From: Bradyrhizobium tropiciagri
GTDB taxonomy: Bacteria; Pseudomonadota; Alphaproteobacteria; Rhizobiales; Xanthobacteraceae
Assembly: GCF_001189845.1 (NCBI RefSeq)
Contig: NZ_LFLZ01000038.1
Coordinates: 1 to 64,000, forward strand
Direction of reading: 5' to 3'
DNA length: 64,000 nt
Shown: positions 45,223 to 52,676 of the stretch, piece after piece
Layout: each line of letters starts with the position of its first letter
Position numbering within the stretch: the stretch's first letter is position 1
Translations under genes and position numbers: made by a program
Notes under the pieces: model-generated
What the model was told of the DNA's origin: nothing
The model's input: only the letters and a program-made list of their open reading frames with translations
The model's database searches: none

Positions 45223-46221
45223 ATGTTGAGTCATAGCCAAAACGCCCGCGTTTCCGATGCGATTTCGTCTGCGCGCGCCGATCGCGAAGGGACCCAGAGT
45301 CTCGATTCAGATATCGCTGTTCCGCCTGTCCGAATTTGCGACACTTCGCGTGGCGAGCAGCCGGCGCACGCGACGAGTGTGCCGAGCCGGTCGTCCCTGC
45401 CGAACGGCATGCGGGAGCGTCGGACCAATCCTGTTGGCAGGGCCATGACTGCGGGTGTCCCGCGGGAAACCATCGGTGGGTTGCGGCTCGCCGTGCTCGA
45501 TCGCGAGCAGACCGCCGACTTCATGGTCGAGGCCGTGTACCCGAACCGGCGCGCCAATCGTCCGCTCTATCTGACCTCGGCCAACGGAGAAGTATTGTCG
45601 CGCTGCTCGACCGAGCCGATGACCGATCGGCTATTCCGGGCCGCCGACCTGATCAATGCCGATGGGCAGCCGCTGGTCATGGTGTCGAAGCTCCGGTCGT
45701 CGAAGCCGCTGCCCGAGCGCGTCGCGACTACAGATCTGTTTCATGACGTCGCGTGCAAGGCGGAGAAGCTCGGGCTGACCTTCTATTTGTTCGGCGCGAA
45801 CGAAGCCGAAAACAAGGCGGCAATCGCCAATGTCCGCCGGGCCTATCCGGCCCTCAAGATCGTCGGCCATTCGCACGGCTATCTGCGTGGCGACGCGCTG
45901 CGGGCCAAGGTGGACGAGATCAACGCGCTGGCGCCGGACTTTCTCTGGGTCGCGCTCGGCGTGCCCTACGAGCAGGCCTTCGTCGACGAATTCATCTCGC
46001 GGCTTGGCAACGTTGGCGTCATCAAGACCTCGGGCGGATTGTTCAACTTCCTGTCCGGCTCGCGGCCGCGCGCGCCGAGATGGATGCAGATCGTCGGGCT
46101 CGAATGGGCCTGGCGTCTCTGGCTCGAGCCGCGCCGGTTGTTCTGGCGCTATCTGACGACCAATCCCCACGCTCTCTATCTGCTGTTCAACCGGACCCGG
46201 TCCTCGCCGACCAGGGACTAG
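45223..46221 (+). CDS. WecG/TagA/CpsF family glycosyltransferase
   Basis: The product is 332 residues; the conserved core runs from about residue 85 (GGLRLAVLDREQTADFMVEA) and includes LTSANGEVLSR, NADGQPLVMVSKL with the catalytic-type Asp, FYLFGANEAENKAAIANVRR and VALGVPYEQAFVDEF. The first 75 residues are low-complexity; ATG 45445 is an alternative start with little RBS support. The family adds a sugar to an undecaprenyl-pyrophosphate-linked sugar on the membrane face (Caulobacter HfsJ is a relative). A downstream polymerase follows after 75 bases, consistent with an operon. Confidence 0.9.
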   Translation: MLSHSQNARVSDAISSARADREGTQSLDSDIAVPPVRICDTSRGEQPAHATSVPSRSSLPNGMRERRTNPVGRAMTAGVPRETIGGLRLAVLDREQTADFMVEAVYPNRRANRPLYLTSANGEVLSRCSTEPMTDRLFRAADLINADGQPLVMVSKLRSSKPLPERVATTDLFHDVACKAEKLGLTFYLFGANEAENKAAIANVRRAYPALKIVGHSHGYLRGDALRAKVDEINALAPDFLWVALGVPYEQAFVDEFISRLGNVGVIKTSGGLFNFLSGSRPRAPRWMQIVGLEWAWRLWLEPRRLFWRYLTTNPHALYLLFNRTRSSPTRD

Positions 46222-46296
46222 ATTGTCTACCGCGTGCAATGTGCCGCTCCGATCCACCGGAGCGGCGAGCTCTTCAGTGAGCGGAGTACAACTGAT

Positions 46297-47586
46297 ATGG
46301 ACGGACGAGCGCTCGATAGCTCGGTCTGGCAAGCGCCGGGCATTGAAGCGGAAAATCTTGCACGAACCGTCGTCAACTGGTCGATCACCATCAACGTGAT
46401 CATGTCGATGGGAACGTTCCACCCCGCGCTGCTTCCAGCCGGGGTGACGCTGGTGCAGCAGGTCGTCGCCCTCGCGATGTGGGGCGTGCTGATCTATGCG
46501 AGCCTGTTCATCCGTCCCCGCCTGCGGCTCGCCTTCAATCTCGACACGCTGGTGATCGTCGCATTCTATGCGTTCGCCACGATTTCGGTATTCTGGACCG
46601 ATCTGGACGTTTCCGCCCTGATGAAGGCCGCCGCGCTCGCGATCACGACGCTCGGCGCGTTCTGCATGGTCACCCGCGTCGGCCTCGACGACATCGTGAA
46701 GTCGACCACCCGCGGCCTCTTCGTCCTGATCGCAGGCTCGGCGTTTTGTGCGGTGATCCTCCCGGACATCGGCGTGGACCAGACCTGGATGCATAATGGG
46801 CAATGGCAGGGCGTCTTCGAATCGAAGCAGACGCTGGGCTTCGCCGGGGCCTATCTGATGTTCTTTGCCTGTTTTCGAAAGGTGACCGGACAGGGATGGC
46901 TGCCGTTCCTGGTGACCTTTGCGCTCGCGTCGACCTGCGTCATCTTTTCGGAGTCGCGCGGCGCCGGCGCGTTGTCGCTGGTCGCCTGTGGGCTGCTGCT
47001 GAGCTCCCTGTGGTCGGTCAGGTGCATGCAGGTCTATGCGATGCTGCCGTGCGCGATGTGCGTCGTGGCCGCATTGCTGATGCTGTACTTCTACGCGACC
47101 GGCTACGATTCGATCCATGTCTTCGACACGGCGATCAATCTCACCGAGCGGACCTTCATCTGGCAGTACGCCATCAGCCATTTCGATGATGCGCCGCTGA
47201 TCGGATTCGGCATCAACGGGTTCTGGACCAGGCCCGAGATCTACGACTATTTCAACCAGAACCACGGCTGGGTGCTCGACAACTACCATAACGGCTATGT
47301 CGCCATTCTGGTCGAGACCGGGTTCATCGGCTATTTCCTGTTCACGGCGAGCGTCTTTCTGTTCTCCTACAAGGTGCTCTGCCTGATCGCGGGACGCGCG
47401 ATCGACCGCCTGCATTGTGCGCTGATCATCGGGTTCGTCTTCCTGAACTGCCAGACCAATTTTACCGAGACGGTCTTCCTTCGCTCGACGATGTTCACAT
47501 CGGTGCTGTTGATCGCCTTCTTCCTCGCCGTGTGCCGGTCGTTGCCATCGTCGCGCGTGCAGCTGTACGAGTTGGAGCGGTCATGA
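46297..47586 (+). CDS. O-antigen ligase / Wzy-type polymerase family membrane protein
   Basis: The product is 429 residues from ATG 46297 (GCGGAG upstream). About ten to twelve transmembrane segments and a large periplasmic loop with the conserved end-of-loop motif (GFGINGFWTRPEIYDYFNQN; HGWVLDNYHNGYVAILVETG) are seen, the H-N-x-(W/Y) layout of Wzy_C/WaaL proteins. It would polymerise repeats or ligate glycan in the periplasm. Its stop overlaps the GH5 start as ATGA, so polymerase and glycosidase are made together. Confidence 0.9.
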   Translation: MDGRALDSSVWQAPGIEAENLARTVVNWSITINVIMSMGTFHPALLPAGVTLVQQVVALAMWGVLIYASLFIRPRLRLAFNLDTLVIVAFYAFATISVFWTDLDVSALMKAAALAITTLGAFCMVTRVGLDDIVKSTTRGLFVLIAGSAFCAVILPDIGVDQTWMHNGQWQGVFESKQTLGFAGAYLMFFACFRKVTGQGWLPFLVTFALASTCVIFSESRGAGALSLVACGLLLSSLWSVRCMQVYAMLPCAMCVVAALLMLYFYATGYDSIHVFDTAINLTERTFIWQYAISHFDDAPLIGFGINGFWTRPEIYDYFNQNHGWVLDNYHNGYVAILVETGFIGYFLFTASVFLFSYKVLCLIAGRAIDRLHCALIIGFVFLNCQTNFTETVFLRSTMFTSVLLIAFFLAVCRSLPSSRVQLYELERS

Positions 47587-48608
47587 GAGCGCTTCGATTG
47601 CTTCTGCAAGGAGCCGTTCACCTGCTGCTGGCCGCGGTGCTGTCCGCCGCGCTGATCTCGCCCGCGGGTGCGGCCGGGCAGGCGGCGTCTCCGAACGTCG
47701 CGGCGCTGGGGCGCGGCATCAACATTCTCGGCTATGACGGAATCTGGGAAGGTTACCAAAATGCGCCGTTCCGTCTGGAAAACCTCGCCGCCATTCGCAA
47801 GGCCGGCTTCGCGCATGTCCGGATCAACTTCTTCGGCTTCAGGCACATGGATTCCGGCAACATGCTGGATGAAGCCGTGTTGCGGCGCCTCGATGCTGTG
47901 ATCGAGCAGGTCCTGGCGCACAGGCTGATCCCGATCCTCGATGAGCACGACACCGATCTCTGCCAGCGCGACGTGCCGGAATGCACCGCCAAGCTCAAGG
48001 CGTTCTGGCGTCAGGTCGCTTCGCGCTACGCGGGCAAATATCCGGCGCTGGTGTTCGAGATCCTGAACGAGCCCGGCGGCAACATGACGTCAGCCGAGTG
48101 GAATGCGCTGCTCGGTGAATGCCTGGCCATCGTCAGGAGCGCCAATCCGAAGCGCAATGTCGTGGCCGCCATCCTGAACACCGAGGAACTGCCGATCGGC
48201 GCGTTGGCGTTGCCGGCCGGCGACCGGAACCTGATCGTCACATTCCACTATTACCTGCCGCTGCAATTCACCCATCAAGGCGCGCCGTGGTCGGCGACGT
48301 TCTCGAAGATCGGCCCGTTGAGCTGGGGCTCTGCGGAGGACGAAGCCAGCGCCGCCGCCGATTTCGACAAGATCCGCGCCTGGGCGGAGAAGGAGAAGCG
48401 CCCGATCTATCTCGGCGAGTTCGGTGTCTATGAGCGCGCGCCGGCGGAGAGCCGGGCGAGGTACCTGTCGTTCATGACGAGGAGCGCGGAACGGAACGGC
48501 TGGCCGTGGGCCTATTGGCAATTCGATCACGATTTCGCGGCCTTCGACGGCGCGCGACAGCGCTGGAACGAAGATATCCTCCGCGCGATCATTGCTCCGG
48601 CCCGCTGA
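47583..48608 (+). CDS. GH5 family glycosidase (cellulase-like), secreted
   Basis: The product is 341 residues starting at the ATGA overlap with the polymerase gene. It has a signal peptide (LLLQGAVHLLLAAVLSAALI ending before AAGQ). The TIM-barrel features of GH5 are visible: RINFFGFRHMDS, acid/base Glu in VFEILNEPGG, and nucleophile Glu in PIYLGEFGVYERAPA. Such hydrolases in polysaccharide loci trim or release polymer. Translation coupling suggests matched amounts of polymerase and hydrolase. Cellulose itself need not be the substrate; the polymer encoded here is more likely. Confidence 0.9.
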   Translation: MRALRLLLQGAVHLLLAAVLSAALISPAGAAGQAASPNVAALGRGINILGYDGIWEGYQNAPFRLENLAAIRKAGFAHVRINFFGFRHMDSGNMLDEAVLRRLDAVIEQVLAHRLIPILDEHDTDLCQRDVPECTAKLKAFWRQVASRYAGKYPALVFEILNEPGGNMTSAEWNALLGECLAIVRSANPKRNVVAAILNTEELPIGALALPAGDRNLIVTFHYYLPLQFTHQGAPWSATFSKIGPLSWGSAEDEASAAADFDKIRAWAEKEKRPIYLGEFGVYERAPAESRARYLSFMTRSAERNGWPWAYWQFDHDFAAFDGARQRWNEDILRAIIAPAR

Positions 48609-48725
48609 GGCTTGTCGCTTGCGCCGCATTCGTCCGGCGTGCCAGTCCTGTCCAAGCGTTGCCTTGCCTAACAAGAGCGGAGGAATCATACTCGCTCCGG
48701 CGAGACAGAATGGGAACTGACAGCG

Positions 48726-50012
48726 TTGCCGGACATTGCGAGCAGGGAATTCGATGTCAAGCGCGCAGCCTTTGCCGCGACCATCGGCAACATGCTGGAG
48801 TTCTACGACTTCATCACCTACAGCTTCTTTGCGACCGAGATCGGGCACACGTTCTTTCCCGCGCAAAGCGAGTATGGCAGCCTGATGCTGTCGCTTGCGA
48901 CCTTCGGCGCCGGTTTCCTGACGCGCCCCATTGGCGGCATCGTGCTCGGCATCTTCTCCGACCGGGTCGGCCGGCGGCCGGCGATGCTGCTGAGCTTCGC
49001 GCTGATGGGGGGCGCGATCCTGACCATCGCGCTGACGCCGTCCTATGCCGCGATCGGCATCGTGGCGCCTGTTATCGTGATCCTGGCGCGGATGGTGCAG
49101 GGCTTTGCGCTCGGCGGCGAGGTCGGTCCGACCACAGCCTATCTGATCGAGATTGCCGCGCCCCGGAATCGCGGCCTCGTGGTGGCATGGCAACCTGCGA
49201 GCCAGGAGATCGCGGCGACGGTCGGCGCCCTCGTCGGCGTCATCCTGAGCAGCACGATGGCGCCCGACATGCTGCAGGCTTACGGATGGCGGGTCGCTTT
49301 CCTGCTCGGGGCGGTCTGCCTGCCGTTCGGCATCTGGATGCGCCGCACGCTGCCGGAAACGGTCTCGCATGGCGAGCACGTCGCCGGGCAGGTCGAAAGC
49401 TCAAGCCATCTCGCGCTGGCGCGCCGGCACCTTCGCGTGATCGTGTTGGCGGTGATGATCCTGGCCAGCGGCACGATCTCGACCTATGTGACGCAATACA
49501 TGACGACCTATGCCAAGAACACGCTGCATGTGTCGCCGTCGCTCGCGTTCACCGTGTCGCTGGTCAGCAACGGGCTTCAGATCATCGGCGCGGTGCTGGG
49601 CGGCTGGCTCGCCGACCGGCTTGGCCGCAAGCCGATCATGATCTGGCCGCAGCTGGTGGTGCTGGTGCTGACTTATCCGGCCTTCCTGTGGATCGTCCGC
49701 GACCCCGGCGCGTGGTCGCTGCTGTTCGGTTTCGGCATCCTGTCGTTCATCGGCTCGCTGCCGTTCACGGCGTTCTATGCCGCCTTCACCGAGGCGCTGC
49801 CGCAGAACATTCGCGGCGGCGTATTCGCCACGATCTACGCAGTTGCGATCGCGACGTTCGGCGGCACCGCGCAGCTCGTGGTCACGTGGCTGCTCCACGT
49901 GACGGGAGATCCGCTGGCGCCGTCCTGGTATCTCTTGCTCGCGGCCGCGGTCGGCATCGTGGCGATGAGCCTGATGCCCGAGACCGCCCCGGTGAAGGTC
50001 GGCGAGAAGTAA
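48726..50012 (+). CDS. MFS transporter, metabolite:H+ symporter (MHS/ShiA-like) type
   Basis: The product is 428 residues with twelve transmembrane segments and MHS motifs (ATIGNMLEFYDFITYSFFAT; IFSDRVGRRPAMLLSFALMG; ALGGEVGPTTAYLIEIA). The family takes up dicarboxylates, citrate, shikimate or similar acids with protons. The only in-frame start before the first helix is TTG 48726; GGGAA lies eight bases before it. It is downstream of the polysaccharide locus but not part of it by function. The substrate is unknown. Confidence 0.87.
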   Translation: MPDIASREFDVKRAAFAATIGNMLEFYDFITYSFFATEIGHTFFPAQSEYGSLMLSLATFGAGFLTRPIGGIVLGIFSDRVGRRPAMLLSFALMGGAILTIALTPSYAAIGIVAPVIVILARMVQGFALGGEVGPTTAYLIEIAAPRNRGLVVAWQPASQEIAATVGALVGVILSSTMAPDMLQAYGWRVAFLLGAVCLPFGIWMRRTLPETVSHGEHVAGQVESSSHLALARRHLRVIVLAVMILASGTISTYVTQYMTTYAKNTLHVSPSLAFTVSLVSNGLQIIGAVLGGWLADRLGRKPIMIWPQLVVLVLTYPAFLWIVRDPGAWSLLFGFGILSFIGSLPFTAFYAAFTEALPQNIRGGVFATIYAVAIATFGGTAQLVVTWLLHVTGDPLAPSWYLLLAAAVGIVAMSLMPETAPVKVGEK

Positions 50013-50018
50013 CCGCGC

Positions 50019-50210
50019 TCAATCCATGTCGCGGAAGGCGTGGCCGTTGGCCTCGATCTCCTTCACGAGCTGCGCCGGCAGATTGGCCTGACCGAAGGTG
50101 CCGTCGAACACCCAATCCTTGGCGTCGGCGAGATCGGGAAGGCCGGCGCCCTTGCGAACATAGAGGCCAACCGATGCCTTCTTCGGGTTGATGTAGAGAT
50201 CGTAGTCCAT
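50019..50210 (-). CDS. Small conserved hypothetical protein
   Basis: The product is 63 residues (DYDLYINPKKASVGLYVRKG, LPDLADAKDWVFDGTFGQA then helical NLPAQLVKEIEANG). ATG 50210 follows GGAGAGG. It is acidic, compact and without membrane span. I recall similar short proteins as recurring hypotheticals in Bradyrhizobium. It lies 80 bases after the encapsulin gene on the same strand and may be co-transcribed, but it has no cargo-loading peptide. The function is unknown. Confidence 0.7.
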   Translation of the reverse strand: MDYDLYINPKKASVGLYVRKGAGLPDLADAKDWVFDGTFGQANLPAQLVKEIEANGHAFRDMD

Positions 50211-50289
50211 TGCGCGCGTCCTCTCCGTTGAAGTTCAACGGAAGCTCCGGCAACGGCCGAAGCTTCCTGGAAGAGTGAACGCCGACAGG

Positions 50290-51104
50290 CTAGGCGGGTT
50301 TCTTCGCCTCCGGCGCCAGCACTACCGACGCTTCGCTCGTCAGCATCAGGAATGTGATGGTCTCCTGGAAATAGAGCTGGACCGAGGTCGCCGAGTGGCT
50401 GAGATAGCCGATCGACAGGTCCTGGCCGATCGAGAGCTGGAAGTCGCCGCCGCGGGTGGTGAGCAGGACGCCGCCCGCGATCGCGGGAGCCCAGATGATC
50501 TTGCCGTCGATCAGGCGCTGGATGTGCTGCAGCACCGGATAGCCGTCGTCGGTCGCGCCGCCGATCGCAGTGTAGGGCTCGGTGCCGAGCAGCAGCGTAT
50601 AGGGGCCGTTGACGCCGGCGAGCCGCAACTGGCTGACCGCCTGCGCGACCACGGTGGGGTAATTCTTGATGCTCGACGGCAGCGTCAGCACCGGGTTGCT
50701 GGTGCCTTGACGGATGCCCTGGATGCCGGCGGCGGCGTAGCCATCGAACACCGCGCGATCCTCGGCGAAGGCGATCTTCCGCGCGGCTTGCTTGAGCGGA
50801 TCCCAGTCGGAATCATTCGAGCCGCGCTCGACATCGTCGATCGCCTGGCGCGACAGCTCGAACGGCACGCGCAGCTCGACCAGCGCGCGAACCTCGCGCT
50901 GCGTCGCCTCGACCCCGTCGCCGGGCGTCGCAATCTTCTTGAGATGGCCGGTGCCGACCGCGGAGAAATCCGTCCCCTTCGGACCGTCGACGTCGACGAC
51001 ACGGCGCGCGCCAGATGGCGCTTCAACGTGCGCGAGGCTTCCTCTTCGATCTGGGCCCATGCCGCGTCTGAGATGGGGGCGAGTCCCCGATGAAGATTAT
51101 TCAT
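50290..51104 (-). pseudogene. Encapsulin shell protein (family 1, linocin-M18-like), one frameshift
   Basis: ATG 51104 gives NNLHRGLAPISDAAWAQIEE EASRTLKRHLA, the classic encapsulin start. One base is then missing near 51008 (GCGGCGCGC expected, GCGCGC present), and the frame continues ARRVVDVDGPKGTDFSAVGT to the end at 50290. Rejoined it is about 271 residues, the normal T=1 shell length. HK97-fold landmarks include RVPFELSRQAIDDVERGSND and LLLGTEPYTAI. Its start overlaps the stop of the DyP peroxidase by eight bases, so shell and cargo are coupled. The break should be checked before the gene is considered dead. Confidence 0.88.
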
Positions 51105-52158
51105 GTCCAGCGTCTCCTTTCAGTGAGCCGATCCCGAGCGAGCCGTCGGACGGCGGTATTCCTGGTGCAGATGTCTCGTCGGCTCCGGCGTCATCCGGGG
51201 ACGGTTCAGCGGGCGCGGCTGCGGGCGCCTCGCTGGTGACATCCTCCAGGAAGGTCGCCGACGGCACGAAGTACAACGTGCCGGTCACGGCGCGGCTGAA
51301 GTCGAGCAGGCGGTCGTAATTGCCCGGCGGCTTGCCGACGAACATGTTCTCGAGCATCTGCTCGATCCGGTGCGGGGATTTTGCATAGCCGATGAAATAG
51401 GTGCCGAACTCGCCCTTGCTGACGCTGCCGAACGGCATGTTGTCGCGGACGATGTCGAGCTCCTCGCCGTTCTCGACGATCGTCGTCAGCGCGTTGTGGG
51501 CATAGCTCGGCTTCACCGCATCGTCGAGCTCGATATCGGAGAGCTTGGTACGGCCGATGATCTTCTCCTGCATCTCGACCGGCAGTTCGTTCCACTTCTT
51601 CATGTCGTGCAGGTATTTTTGCACGATCACATAGCTGCCGCCGGCGAATGCCGCGTCCTCGTCGCCGACGATCGTGGCCTCCAGCGCCGCCTGGTCCTGC
51701 GGGTTCTCGGTGCCGTCGACAAAGCCGAGCAGGTCGCGCTCGTCGAAATACTTGAAGCCATGCACCTCGTCCGAGGTGGCGACAGCATCGCCGAGCCGTG
51801 ACATGATCTGCGTCGCCAGCTCAAAGCACAGATCCATCGGCACGGCGCGGATGTGAAACAAGAGGTCGCCCGGTGTCGCAACCGCGTGGTGAACGCCGTT
51901 GATCTCGCGGAACGGGTGCAAGCCTTGCGGCCTGGGCGCGCCGAACAGCCGGTCCCACGCATCGGAGCCGATGCCCATGACGCAGGACAGCCGTCCTTCG
52001 AGATCGCGGAAGCCGACGGCGCGCACCAGCGCGGCCACATCGGCGCAGAGCGACCGCACCACTGCATCATATTCCGGATCGGGCTTGATCGTGACCGCAA
52101 GGAAGATGGCCGCGCGCGTCAGCTTCGCAGCGACCGGTTGCGGAACGGCTGATGGCAC
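51097..52158 (-). CDS. DyP-type peroxidase with encapsulin cargo-loading peptide
   Basis: The product is 353 residues from GTG 52158 (AAGGAG upstream). The DyP signature is GFVDGTENPQDQAALEATIV with the catalytic Asp of the GXXDG motif; later AHNALTTIVENGEELDIVRD holds the region of the proximal His, and TYFIGYAKSPHRIEQMLENM is conserved. It oxidises dyes, lignin-like phenols or other substrates with H2O2 using heme. A Pro/Ala/Asp linker ends in DGSLGIGSLKGDAGHE, the encapsulation signal that docks peroxidase to the inner shell. The encapsulin gene follows immediately, so this is a complete nanocompartment pair. Confidence 0.95.
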   Translation of the reverse strand: MPSAVPQPVAAKLTRAAIFLAVTIKPDPEYDAVVRSLCADVAALVRAVGFRDLEGRLSCVMGIGSDAWDRLFGAPRPQGLHPFREINGVHHAVATPGDLLFHIRAVPMDLCFELATQIMSRLGDAVATSDEVHGFKYFDERDLLGFVDGTENPQDQAALEATIVGDEDAAFAGGSYVIVQKYLHDMKKWNELPVEMQEKIIGRTKLSDIELDDAVKPSYAHNALTTIVENGEELDIVRDNMPFGSVSKGEFGTYFIGYAKSPHRIEQMLENMFVGKPPGNYDRLLDFSRAVTGTLYFVPSATFLEDVTSEAPAAAPAEPSPDDAGADETSAPGIPPSDGSLGIGSLKGDAGHE

Positions 52159-52305
52159 GCATGTCTCCTTGCTGGGCGGCTATTCCACGAGGGCAAAAAC
52201 ATAGCTACTGGACGCCAGATCGACGTCCAGGCAAAGGCAGAGGAGCACGCAACCAGAACCTTGACAAGGGCTCGAATTGCTCACTCTTGTACAAACGCGC
52301 CCGCG

Positions 52306-52560
52306 TCAATCGACGGGCTTGCCGGATTTCTCCTCCTCGAGTGTCACCGCAATCGCGGCGTTGGCCGATAGCCGCACCTTGGAGCCTTCGACGCCGGCGA
52401 CGAAGCCGAGCTCGATATAGTGGTGGTGGCCCTTGTGGAAGCCGTCGCTCTCGCTCTTCTTGAGCTTGATGCGGTTGCCTTCGACGTGATCGACGGTGCC
52501 GACATGCACGCCGTCGGCGCCGATGACCTCCATGTTGTCCTTGATGTTCTGCTGCGTCAT
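52306..52560 (-). CDS. DUF2171 domain protein
   Basis: The product is 84 residues (IKDNMEVIGADGVHVGTVDH, VEGNRIKLKKSESDG, HKGHHHYIELGFVAGVEGSK), a beta-rich PRC-barrel-like domain matching the DUF2171 pattern. Proteins of this kind are common, often stress-associated, in alphaproteobacteria; the role is unknown. ATG 52560 follows GGGAGAG. It lies between the DyP and ClpB genes on the same strand but with 116-148-base gaps, so co-transcription is not certain. Confidence 0.8.
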   Translation of the reverse strand: MTQQNIKDNMEVIGADGVHVGTVDHVEGNRIKLKKSESDGFHKGHHHYIELGFVAGVEGSKVRLSANAAIAVTLEEEKSGKPVD

Positions 52561-52676
52561 GGCGCTCTCCCTGGTTGCAGGTCAGTTTGCCTATCCGGCT
52601 TGAATATTCAGCTTGCATATGATGCGTCCGGACGACGCGGCGATGACAGCGCGCCGTTGGCAGTCCGGGGCTTGTT

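Noticed and set aside
45631..47415. Minus-strand open frame of 594 codons opposite the WecG and polymerase genes
   Set aside because: It is antisense to two well-supported genes and has no recognisable motif.
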